This document shows, one piece after another, positions 48,917-59,166 of a DNA stretch of 64,000 nucleotides. The position numbers and the translations under genes were made by a program. The DNA comes from Hysterangium stoloniferum (taxonomy: Eukaryota > Basidiomycota > Agaricomycetes > Hysterangiales > Hysterangiaceae): NCBI GenBank assembly GCA_015178975.1, contig WHVD01000005.1, positions 1,612,001-1,676,000 on the forward strand, written 5' to 3'. Position 1 is the first letter of the stretch, and every line of letters begins with the position of its first letter. Below the pieces are notes generated by a model. That model was not told the DNA's origin, did not search any database, and worked only from the letters and a program-made list of their open reading frames with translations.

Positions 48917-50498
48917 TATTAGTTGTGTGTGGTTTGGACCCATATGTACCCACATGTACTTACCATAGTGCTATCTGCATGTTAGCAATCTACCACCACC
49001 AGTTATTCAAGTCTGAGTCTGAGTCTGAGATTGGTCACTCCTGGTGACTTCTGTGTCCTTCTATGTATCTTCTATTCTAACAGGTTATGGGCTCCAGCTT
49101 CCACTAAATCTCCACCAAATTCACATATTTCCCTTATCAGTACTCCTTTTCTGACACTTCCTGAACCCTTCCATCCAACATCATGTCCTCTGGTCTTACC
49201 TTCATCTTCTCTAGTGTTTCTCTCCTCGTTGAGGATAACTATTATGAGTGGAAGAGAGCAATGAAGATGTGTTTCCTGGGTGCTGTCTTCACCTGGATCA
49301 CTGATGATCCTAATGTTGTTGTCCCTGCAGATAAGGTTACAGAGGATGGACAGGCAGCCTTCTTCATCTATTCTTGCATTTCTCCTCAACTCCACTCAAA
49401 GGTGTATGATATCAGCTCTGGATTGGCATCCTGGACTGGAAGGCCATTCATGCCTATTTTCAGAAGTCTACCATGGGTCATAGGGTCAACGCTGTAGAAG
49501 CCTTTATGGCAACTAAGCAAGATCCTTCCAAACCTATTGACGTTTACATCCAATCAATTCAGAAGTCTTGTCAAGTGCTGGAAGGTCTTGGAGTTCCATT
49601 CAGTGATGTTTTTATTGGTGACATCATTCTTATTGGTCTCCATCCTTCTTATTATACTGTTCACACTAGCATTCTTACTGCCAAGACTGAATCATCACTT
49701 TCTGATATCATTGACATTCTCATTGGTTCCTCCACCTCAGTTATTGATATCAAAACTGAGCTGATCAAGACTTCATTTTTAGCCCAGAGTGGATGAACTA
49801 CTAGAGGAGATTTGCAGTCTTCAGGTCAGAAATCAGAATATGGAACTATCCCTAATCATCCCTTAGAGGATGACAAAGAGTATTGTTGGTGCAATCCTGC
49901 TAATGAAGGTCACTATCATCATTGTGGAAGGCCCAATCATCATTCAGTTACCTGCATATATGATATGCCTTCTCACATCAAGGACCACATTATGTCAGGA
50001 TCATCTTGTCCTCCTGATCATGCCAATTCTACCCAAGTTCATTTTGCAGGAGATGCTTTCTCTGGTCTGGTTGATTCTTCACACTATTCCCATCCCTCTT
50101 CCCCCATTTATGTATGCTATCCCTTCTTCCCCTAGATCATCTTCCCCCCTTTTCCTAAGAATGATTCACACCCTTTTGTTGTGGTTCATGTTTAGTTTTT
50201 ACATTTGGTGGGAGCTCCCATGCTATTTTCTTTTTGCTCCTTGTTCATGTTTGGTGGGAGCTTCCTTCTTCTTTCTCATATTCTTTTGATTCAGTGGGAG
50301 TTTCACATATTCTTTGGATCCTCACCAGGTGGGAGTGTTAGTTGTGTGTTTTTTGGACCCATATGTACCCACATGTATGTACTTACTGTAGTGCTATGTG
50401 CATGTTAGCAATCCACCACCAGTCATTTGAGGCTGAGTCTGAGTCTGAGTTTGGTCACTCCCAGTGACTTCTGTGTCCTTCTATCTTCTATTCTAACA
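48917..50498 (+). mobile_element. non-autonomous copia-type element encoding only gag (TR-GAG type)
   Basis: 1582 bp. LTRs at 48917-49082 and 50336-50498 share TAGTTGTGTG..., GTCTGAGTCTGAG and ...TCTATTCTAACA. Target duplication ATTCT (48912-48916 and 50499-50503). The 5' LTR is followed by GGTTATGGGCTCC and the 3' LTR is preceded by the polypurine tract AGGTGGGAG. The interior (1.25 kb) holds only gag-like sequence, no protease, integrase or RT. Confidence 0.88.
49183..50135 (+). pseudogene. copia-type gag protein (UBN2-like) with zinc knuckle
   Basis: Starts MSSGLTFIFSSVSLLVEDNY, continues YEWKRAMKMCFLGAVFTWIT and, after a one-base frame change near 49430, HAYFQKSTMGHRVNAVEAFM and SYYTVHTSILTAKTESS. 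A stop at about 49795 separates this from a further frame with the knuckle-like HHCGRPNHHSVTCIYDMP and IKDHIMSGSSCP. The order (helical gag core, then a Cys/His knuckle followed by CIYDMP) is typical of fungal copia gag. It would need a partner element for movement. Confidence 0.7.
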
Positions 50499-51166
50499 AT
50501 TCTGGGCCTTCTTGCAGGTGTGCTTGGAGGAATTATCCTGCCAGAAGCTGTAGATTTCATAGTCACTAAGGCTGGCTTGCAGATCATCCTCCAGAATCTG
50601 TATGTAGATATCCCCATCCTTCCTTCCTTCCATCCTACATGCATACCCCCCCCCCCCCCCCTCACAGTATACACCCCCATACCATCAAAGATCCACCACC
50701 AAACTTCAGGGTTCCCTCAACCAGCCTGCCACTCAAACCCTCCCCTACCTTTTTCCATACCCACTTCCTACCATCTGACCCCAGCCTATAGATTTTTGTC
50801 TCATCAGACCACACCACCTGCTTCAAGTCCTCCACAGTCCAATTCTGATGTGCCAAAGCAAAGTCCATCCTCTCCTTCCTATGCTTCTTAGAAAGAACAA
50901 GCCTTTTTTTCTTTACCACAGACTTCATCCCAGCTGCCTTGAGTCCACAATGCACTGTTTGAGGATGGAGTGACTGGTTGGTGATAGTTCAAAGTGCCTT
51001 TGTCACATCTACAGCTGTGTCAGCCTTCCCAGAGCTAATAAGGCATCATGCAAAACAGATGTTGGCTGTAGAGAGGATAGTCACAATTCATTGAATATAC
51101 AAAATTTTATGGAAAATTCCTCATATTTTTAAGTGAGCCTATTTCCTCTGGCTATGACTACATGTT

Positions 51167-51530
51167 TGTTATGACTGGAATACCCACTGGACTCTGGACA
51201 CCAACCTACATATATGCACCCACACTCTAGATACACCAGTTTTCAGTTAACCTGAATACCCACTGGGACCCAGATGTCAATCCTGTCCATGCCCAACCTT
51301 TGCTATCTCATGTATCAGTCACTGGAATACCCACTGGGACCTGCACACATCTGTCCTGTCTATCTCTGACCCTGTCCCACACATCAGCCAACTGAACCCC
51401 AGTCTGAAAACCTGTCAGCTCTCTAACTGAGCCCCATTCCCATTATAGTCAAATGACCTGTCACATTTTGGACTCTGCTTCTGCCCCATTCCCATTATGG
51501 TCTTACAACCTGTCACATTTTGGACTCCAC
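51167..51530 (+). mobile_element. left part of a diverged family-A LTR (A'), cut at an inversion breakpoint
   Basis: Starts TGTTATGACTGG and follows family A in sense, with strong C-to-T type divergence, until GGACTCCAC at 51530. It is preceded by ATGTT (51162-51166). The remaining 3' part lies at 58702-59166 in the opposite orientation; the last 47 bp here (51484-51530) are repeated there exactly as reverse complement. Confidence 0.85.
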
Positions 51531-51962
51531 TGTCACAACCATCACAAGTCACAATATTGTCACAAACATTCAAAGGTAATTTTCGACAACTCTTCGACTC
51601 ATTGAATTTGACTCAACAAACCTGAACATTATTCAACATTATCAAATCTCTTTCAACATGTCTCATTTCGACGTCATGAATGATTTCATTATTAGTTCAT
51701 AAATAGTCATAACGATATGAAGAAAAGCATAAAGGGCTATGAAAGGAATGAGGGAAGTCAGTCAAAATATCTGTAAATTAGTGATACTATGTAGTAATCT
51801 ACTTGTCATAACTTCTTCAACAAATACTTCTGTGAGTTCTCACGACTGGTAATAGTCTCTTACTTCATCAACAGGGCCAATATATACTTCGTCAAACAAG
51901 GCTTTTGAGTTCAATCAGTAGAATATTATTCAACTTTATTGAAGAATAATCGATTCGTGACA
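51531..51962 (+). mobile_element. solo LTR, family E (sense), sitting on the inversion junction
   Basis: 432 bp, TGTCACAACC...GATTCGTGACA, flanked by TCCAC at 51526-51530 and 51963-51967. Removing it joins the A' LTR fragment directly to gypsy pol, so it inserted after that junction formed. Confidence 0.9.
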
Positions 51963-54900
51963 TCCACTTCCATTTACCCATTATCCCAATCAGAACTTTC
52001 ATCTATTCGGGAGTTCCTGGATGAACATCTGTCAATAGGTTTTATCCGTCCCTCAAAGTCTCCGTATGGAGCACCCGTCCTTTTTGTCAGGAAGAAGGAT
52101 GGTTCCCTTTGACTCTGTGTCGATTTCAGAGGATTAAATTCCATCACATGGAAAGATAAGTATCCACTTCCACTTGTTACTGATTTACTCGATGCCCCAC
52201 GGAAAGCTCGGATCTACACCAAAATAGACCTCAAACACACCTATCATTTGGTCCGAATTGCCGAGGGCGATGAATGGAAAACTGCTTTTCGAACTCACTA
52301 TGGATCCTTTGAATGGTTGGTTATGCCGTTCGGCCTTACCAACGCCCCTTCCGCTTTTCAACATTTTGTTAATGACATATTTTCCGACATGCTTGACGTA
52401 TGTGTCATAGTCTATTTGGACGACATTTTGGTATTTTCCGAGGATCCCACTCTCCACGATGAACAGGTCCGTGAAGTCTTCCGAAGACTCCGTAAAAACG
52501 GTCTTTTCGCCAATGGTAAAAAATGCTACTTTGACATGGATTCTATTGAATACTTAGGTTTCATTATCGGACCTGATGGTCTCCGTATGGATGAAACCAA
52601 GGTTCAAGTTGTCCGTGATTGGCCTGAACCACGGAAAGTCAAGGATATTCAGTCATTTTTAGGTTTCGCCAACTTTTACCGTCATTTTATTCGGAACTAC
52701 TCAGATATTACAGTACCGCTCACTCGTCTTACCCGTAAAACTCAACCATGGGTCTTTGACAACAAATGCTGCTCCACCTTCCAGACTTTAAAAAATGCTT
52801 TCACTTCTGCCCCGATTCTTTCCCATTGGAAACCTGATGTTCCGATTATTGTGGAAACCGATGCTTCTGATTATGCAATTGCCGCAATTCTTTCCATTCA
52901 AGATTCCGACGGTGAAATTCATCCGGTCACATTCCTTTCTCGGACACTGAAAGTGTCTGAACTCAACTACGACGTTCATGATAAGGAACTTTTGGCAATT
53001 TTTGAAGCTTTCAAACATTGGCGCCATTATTTCAAAGGTTCCGCAACTCCCGTTGACGTTGTTACCGATCACAAAAATCTCGAATATTTTTCTACCACTA
53101 AACTTTTAACCTGCTGGCAGGCCTGCTGGTCTGAATTCCTTTCTGCTTTCAACATGATTATCCATTTCCGACCCGGACATCTTGGTGGAAAACCGGATGC
53201 CATGACTCGATGATGGGACATCTATCCTAAAGAGGGGGAAAGTAACTATGCCGTTGTTAATCTGCATAACTTAAAACCGGTTTTTACGATGCAACAACTT
53301 TCCGCATCTATTCAAGCAACTTCCCTCTACTATCCAATTATGTGTAGCGTCATGATTATGGACATTGAGCAATTACATCAAGATATCCTTTCCGCACTCA
53401 CTTCCGATCCGGTTCTCAAGCCACACCTAGAAGCTCCCGATAATCCCGACCAACCCCGATGGTCACAAGACTCTCAAGGTTTTATCCGTCTTGATGGACG
53501 TATCTATGTCCCAGATTCCAACAATCTCCAACTCCGCGTACTTCAGTATAAACACGATCATCTGATCTCTGGACATTACGGCATTAATAATACTCTTGGT
53601 TTAATCCGTAGAGAATACACTTGGCCCAACCTCCAAGATTTTGTAACCCAGTTCTGTAAGTCATGCACCACCTGCTTACGCTCCAAAACCCAGAGGCATA
53701 AGCCGTACAGCCTTCTCAAGCAACTCCCGATACCAGAAAAACCCTGGAACTCAATTTCCATGGATTTTATTGAACAACTCCCGACTTCCGAAGGCTTTAC
53801 ATCCATTCTAGTTGTTGTGGATCAATTCTCGAAACAAGGCATTTTCATACCCACTCATGATACAATCACGTCCTTACAATTAGCAGAACTTTTCATTATT
53901 CACGTATTTTCCAAACACAGAGTTCCATCTCATGTAACTTCCGATTGAGGCTCCAAGTTCGTCTCCCATTTCTTCCAGGCCTTAGTGTTAGGATACACAC
54001 TCAGGCCGGGTTTCCGGAGAAACCCGCGGGATATCCGGTAGGACTTGGCTTCAGCTTATAGGCTGCGCCCTCGCTAGATCGTGTTGTCCAATTTCAGACA
54101 GGCAGACGGGAATCCCGGGGAGTCCGGGCGGGGATTCGTGGGTCGTGAGTCGTAGGTCGTGAGTCGAGAGTCGTGAATCGAGATAGTCGAGAGAGATAGA
54201 TGCGCCGGAGCCCGTGGGCTCCGACTAGTGCGAGCGGTCTGATAAGAGTAGGGTTTTAGAGAGGAAAATGTATTAGATTACTGGGGGGAATCTAAGCTAA
54301 TTTTCTGACTGGATTGTATGTACAACATCTGCCAGTTTATATAGACCGTGGAATGCATGACATACCGAATCCAGTAATAATGAGACGAAACAAGCAAAAC
54401 ATAGAACGGGAATAGTAAACACCAAATTGGTGTTAGGAACAGGACGGAACGGAGCGGAGTCCGAATCATGACAAAGCATAACCCATAACGGGAAACGGAG
54501 CGGAAGCGGAGTCCTAAATCATGACAGGTCATTTGACTAAAACGGGAACAGGGCTCGATTAGAGCGGTGACGGGATTCTAAGCGGGTCCGGTGACTGATG
54601 CGTGGGACGAAGACGGACATAGACAGAGACGGGGTCCGGGGGAAGTCCGGTGACTGATATGTGTCTTAATGAGGTCGAACGTAACGAGTCTTGACGTAAC
54701 GGAGTCCGGGCGGGAAATCCTATAAACAGACGATTGGTGCTTGTAGCGCGTGGGGGCATACGAGTTAGTGCCCGGAGTCCGGCGGGATTTGTCCGGTCGT
54801 AACACTTAGGAAAAGCCCTCGACATGAAACTACACTTCACCTCGGGATATCACCCAGAATGTTCCGGACAAATGGAACGTGTAAATCAAACATTGGAACA

Positions 54901-55666
54901 ATACCTCCGCATCTATTGCAATTATCAACAGGACAACTGGAAATCCCTTCTCCCGATCGTGGAATTCACCTACAATAACTCTCCGAATGCAACTACCGGC
55001 GTATCTCCTTTTTTCGCCAACAAAGGCTATAATCCGAATCTCACTGTACATTCCAAACGAGATTTGGCTTCTGTCCGTGCTCAAGAATTTATTACCGACC
55101 TCGATGAATTACATCAAGAACTTCGGAAAGCTATTTCTTCCACACAGGAATATTATCAATGTTCCGCAGACAAAAACAGGATCCCGCCTCCTAATTTTAA
55201 AATCGGTGATCAGGTTTTTGTAAAAGCTCAATTCTTCCATATTACCCGACCTTCTAAAAAACTCGCTGAGAAATTCTTAGGCCCTTTTGAAATTATAGCA
55301 CAAGCCGGTTCACTCTCATGGACTCTCCGACTTCCAGATAGTATGCGAGCAGTTCATCCCGTTTTCCACGTTTCCATGTTAGAACCCTGTGTTCCTAACA
55401 AAATCCCGGAACGTATTCAACCTCCGTCCCCTCTGGTCATTATTGACGGAGAACCTGAATTTGAAGTTTCCGAAATTTTGGATTCTAAAATTGACAATCG
55501 CCAACGTACTTGTAAATTGCTCTATTTAGTCAAATGGGCAGGTTATGAAGGTACCGACGAGGAAACTTCATGGATATTGGCCATGGAACTCGGACACGCT
55601 ATGGAAATTGTCACTGATTTCCACACAGCTTATCCAAGCAAACCCGGACCTTTATCATCACTCTGA
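51963..55666 (+). pseudogene. Ty3/gypsy pol of family C: RT-RNase H-integrase-chromodomain (5' half missing here)
   Basis: Opens at [22 protein letters not shown] has [31 protein letters not shown] and the catalytic VYLDDILVFSEDP (about 52411). RNase H has VETDASDYAIAAILS. Integrase has an HHCC region ending CKSCTTC (about 53655), SMDFIEQLPTSEG and HFTSGYHPECSGQMERVNQT. The end has PVFHVSMLEPC and a chromodomain (LLYLVKWAGYEGTDEETSWI, about 55525). Gag and protease are absent on this side; they lie inverted at 59167-61199. Three TGA stops (about 52110, 53213, 53947) each replace an expected CGA Arg codon. A family-A LTR splits integrase at 53986. Otherwise the frame is well kept, so this is a fairly young copy. 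Confidence 0.93.
53986..54804 (-). mobile_element. solo LTR, family A (antisense), inside integrase
   Basis: 819 bp, TGTTAGGATACAC...GGTCGTAACA, flanked by CTTAG at 53981-53985 and 54805-54809. Removing it with one CTTAG rejoins SHFFQAL to GKALDMKLHF in frame. Confidence 0.95.
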
Positions 55667-55762
55667 CTCTTCCGTTTTTTCTTTTTGTTCAGTTTCCAAC
55701 ACTTCTGCTATTTCCGATATCACACTCATTTTTGAAATCATACAAGTCAAATTTATTTTCAT

Positions 55763-56867
55763 CTATTTTAAAGTCTCTGACACCCCAAATCCTCCTTCCA
55801 TTTCCATTCCCATATCATCCGCAATCTCCGCACTCTCCACCATATCCTGTACCTCTTCATCTTCACTTTCCGGTCCTTTCCCTGACTCCCATCTCTTTTT
55901 GACATATTCCACCAACAGATCGTTAGGCTGTTCCCTTGCCTTATTGGAAAATCTCTTGGAAACTGCGATCACACCGATGCTAACCATTATTTTCTCCAGG
56001 AATTCGTTTTGTCTCTGGAAATTTCGGACCAACGAACGGAAACCTTTTTCCTGGATCTCATTACGGCGATCTAGAGTATCCCGCATTTTCATGACTTCCG
56101 TCCTGATAAAAACTAATGTGTCAACGGTATCCTTGAGGAGCTCCATGCCCGTACTGTCCATTTTTGGTACCTCAGTTTCCGCAGCCTTGGCAGCTCCCGA
56201 ACTTTCAACGTCATTAGTTCTCTGAGGCTTCTCACCTTTTGGAACCCTTTTCGAGGCGAGAGTGCACGGAAGTTTAAGAACCGCGCAGGGATAGCAAGTT
56301 CCACCCCATTTTACCTTCTGTTTCCAACATGTCATACTCTGTATGGAACATTGATAACACGGATTTTCATGGACCACTTCCATCCGTTCTGGAGCCTTGA
56401 CCTTTGGCTTCTGTTTCGGAAGTTAATCAATTATCAGTCCTTTTGTAGATGCACTTACTTTAGGACTCGAAGGTCCAGCCTCTCCCTCTACCTCCACCTC
56501 CACGGCTTTTCGCTGTACCCAATAGTTATCGGTTGAAACCACGGAATTTATGGATAACACTTACCTTTCCTTCCCTTATCTCCTCACGTTTTTTTGCCAC
56601 TTCTGACTCCCACTATAACCTTTCCACCTCTTCCTTCCTTTTCTGAGCCTCCGCCTTCACCCGCTCCAACTCCCGTTTTTCCGCCTCTTCCGCATCTTTC
56701 AACTCCTGCATCAATGTTTTCTCCTCCTCCTCCTGTCATCACTTCAACTCCTCCATCTTTCATCATTTTTGTTGAAGTTCTGCAACCTTCGACATTTTTT
56801 GTAGAACGGCAATTTCGGTATCTAAATCTTCCGGGGTAGTGATGAACAGTGGCCAACGTATCGACAT
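55763..56867 (-). pseudogene. antisense, intron-containing gene inside gypsy element: coiled coil, NLS-like motif, Zn2Cys6-type cluster
   Basis: Minus-strand gene between the pol stop and the 3' LTR. Three exons (56565-56867, 56459-56512, 55763-56410) with GTAAGT...CAG introns of 52 and 48 bp, both phase 0, give 334 codons. It starts MSIRWPLFITTPEDLDTEIA, then a Glu/Lys coiled coil (about residues 30-100), then PSSPKKPKVK (NLS-like, spanning exon junction 2/3). The cysteine cluster is C-x2-C-x6-C-x10-C-x2-C-x6-C (Cys137 to Cys168; CYQC, CYPC), exactly Gal4-type Zn2Cys6 spacing, though without the usual basic residues of the first half. A second coiled coil (about 200-250) and an acidic tail follow. 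Exon 1 has five in-frame stops, each explicable by C-to-T change; exons 2-3 are open. The protein is unknown to me; its role is inferred at most as nuclear/DNA-binding. Confidence 0.6.
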
Positions 56868-57051
56868 ACAAGTTGTGGATGAAGAAACAAAAATGTTAAT
56901 TCGAATATTTGGAGGTTTTTATACTCAGAACATCAGCTGAAACTCTCACCTCCAGAATTGCGTAAATTTCACGACACATAATAATCAGCCGTCGCTTCAA
57001 TCACCTAGTACCTAATCACCTCTATGGGATTTCGGCCTAACAGGGGGGTAC

Positions 57052-57591
57052 TGTTACGACCCGTTCCCGGATGTTTCAATATCCGACTTCCAATCTCTGA
57101 CTACGGAACATCATAGTTACCGTATCATCCATGTTCTTCCCTTGTTCCGCATTTGGTAATTTGTCCGTTGACAAGTATTCACTCGTTTGTTTGTTGTACT
57201 CCCATTTTGGAATATTGTCTCCCAATATGTCTTATTGTATTTCCGTTTTAAGAACATTTCCGTTTCCGTCTTATGGTCTTAGTTTGTAGTACAATAACGA
57301 GTAGACTTATATTAGTTTCCGCGAATTTGTACTTTACCTTAGATCTGATATCAACTTAGTTTCTTATTCCTTCTCCCGTCTTTCTGTATGCTCAATATTC
57401 AGAACTCTTCGGAACTCTGAATATCCGTATCTTCCATTGTAAGTCTCACCTCTGAAATTAAGGACTTTGAGCGTTTGCGTAGAGGCGCAGCACATAAGCT
57501 GAAGCCGACATCCTGACCCTATCCGATAGTTCCCGACTTCCCGGTGACCTTCCGATAGTTTCGGAATAAGTTCCCGACATGGCACTTAACA
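57052..57591 (+). mobile_element. family-C LTR, 3' LTR of the gypsy element
   Basis: 540 bp, TGTTACGACCC...GGCACTTAACA, directly preceded by the polypurine tract CAGGGGGGTAC, so this is a 3' LTR read in the plus direction. It is followed by CTAAG and an inverted fragment of another family-C LTR. Confidence 0.93.
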
Positions 57592-57885
57592 CTAAGGTAA
57601 AGTACAAATTTGCGGAAACTAATATAAGTCTTCTCGTTATTGTACTACAAACTGAGACCATAATAAGACAGAAGTAGGAGTATTCTAAAATGGGAATACA
57701 ATAAGACATATCAGGGAGACAATATTCCGAAACGGGAATATAATAGACAAACGAGTGAATACCTGTCAGGGGACAAATTACCAAATGCAGAACAAGGGAA
57801 GAACGCAGAAGATACGGTAACTATGATGTTCCATAGTCGGAGATTGGGAGTCGGATATTGAAACATCTGAGAATGGGTCGTAACA
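57592..57885 (-). mobile_element. 5' half of a family-C LTR, inverted
   Basis: Reverse complement of the first half of a family-C LTR, from CTAAGGTAAAG to GGTCGTAACA, followed by ACAGG (57886-57890). Its other half is at 61778-62031 and ends in CCTGT, the complement of ACAGG. Confidence 0.9.
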
Positions 57886-57955
57886 ACAGGCTCTTGTATG
57901 AAAATCATGTACTATGTTGATTGTTTGCACTTGTTTATGTTTTTTTCAACATGTT

Positions 57956-58270
57956 ATGTAATAAGTCAAAGGGCTCTCACAGCTAAGATTCTCCTAATTC
58001 CAACTATGCATCCCCTTTTCCCTGGTGCCTAGCATGAGATCTTTTCTTTACTTGAAGCTGGCTATTCTGCCAAACATATTTCACTTTATACTGGCTATGG
58101 CTTTGCTACTATCTCTAAACTTCACTCTGAGTATGATTCCCACTTTTCTAAGGCCTCTGGTGGTCACCCTTCCAAACTCTCTAGGAGGATAACCCAAAAC
58201 TTTAAAAGTTATTTGTCCACTAAAGTATATATATTTATATTGTTTGTTGTAGGATTAATATTTAATCAAA
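57956..58270 (+). pseudogene. Tc1-like transposase N-terminal helix-turn-helix part
   Basis: Plus-strand frame reads HEIFSLLEAGYSAKHISLYT, GYGFATISKLHSEYDSHFSK and ASGGHPSKLS, the Tc1/mariner HTH order (helix, G-x-[GS]-x-x-T-[IV]-S, then GGRPSKL-like). The rest of a Tc1-type transposase lies at 48794-51166 on the minus strand, starting where this one stops. Confidence 0.65.
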
Positions 58271-58470
58271 TTCAGTCCATCAGGTGATACTCTGGAGAAT
58301 AAGGAAATATTTATATTTATCTTGTATCTGACAAAAGTTAGTCAAACAAATATACATATGTATATAGATTATCCTTTGGGGATAAATTCCACAAGATAGT
58401 TCTGGTTAACTTTCTAAACCAAATAAATTTAAATTATATGAACTATATTTGAAAGTTCACATGTATACAA

Positions 58471-58658
58471 GAGAATGCATCTTATCCCAAAGATTAAGTC
58501 ATAACCCAAATAATCTTGTTTAACCATGATGTTTGTAAATATTTTAAAAGTCACGGAGATACTAGAGAATGCATCTCATTCCAAAGATTAAGTCATAACC
58601 CAGATAATCTTGTTTAACCATGACATTTGTACATATTTTAAAAGAGCATACAAGTCTT
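58471..58658. repeat. 94-bp tandem duplication
   Basis: Two adjacent, slightly diverged copies start at GAGAATGCATCT (58471 and 58565) and share the AAGATTAAGTCATAACCCA and AATCTTGTTTAACCATGA segments. They sit in AT-rich sequence between the Tc1 HTH part and the A' LTR fragment. Confidence 0.8.
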
Positions 58659-58701
58659 AAAATGAAATTTTGGGGTAATGAAATATAAATCCCTAAAACA
58701 T

Positions 58702-59166
58702 TGTTATGGAGTGCATGCGGAGATTATTGGAGGGTTTCTGGAGAAACCTGTGGGAAAGCCAGTAAGACTTGACTTCAGCTTATAGGCTGCACCCTCATGA
58801 GATCGTGTCGTCCAATTTCAGACAGGCAGACGGGAATCCCAGGGAGTCCAGGAGTAGTTGGTGGGTTGAGAGGTCAGAGGTTGAGTGATAGATGTATGTA
58901 GGTTGGAATGGTTATAAATAGAGAGAGGTTTAGAGCAGAAATGGAACTAAGGTTACTGGGGGAAAACTAAGCTGATTTTCTGACTGTACAACATCTACCA
59001 GATTATATAGATCATGGAATGTTGTCATACCAAATCCAGTAATAATGAAATCTGAACTAGTAATCATGAAACAAGATAAGTAAACACCAAATTTGGTATT
59101 AGGAACAGAACAGAATGGGGTGGAGTCCAAAATGTGACAGGTTGTAAGACCATAATGGGAATGGGG
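58702..59166 (-). mobile_element. right part of diverged family-A LTR (A'), inverted
   Basis: Begins TGTTATGGAGTGC, antisense, matches family A up to 59166, then switches to gypsy protease coding. It is preceded by AACAT (58697-58701), the complement of ATGTT before the other part. Positions 59120-59166 repeat 51484-51530 exactly as reverse complement (47/47). Confidence 0.88.

Larger units (their letters stand above)
48794..51166 (-). pseudogene. Tc1-like transposase, C-terminal part, interrupted by a copia-type element
   Basis: Minus-strand reading gives LISSGKADTAVDVTKAL, VHCGLKAAGMKS, KHRKERMDFALAHQNWT, then VVWSDETKIYRLGSDGRKW and FGGGSLMVWGCIL. This is the Tc1/mariner DDE core with the first Asp in WSDET and the second near VWGC. 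The remainder continues toward 48794 through SLDLNPIE-like sequence, with the 48917-50498 element inserted (ATTCT duplication). A run of about 16 C at 50647-50662 disrupts the frame. The matching N-terminal HTH part is at 57956-58270 in the opposite orientation (see findings). Confidence 0.75.
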
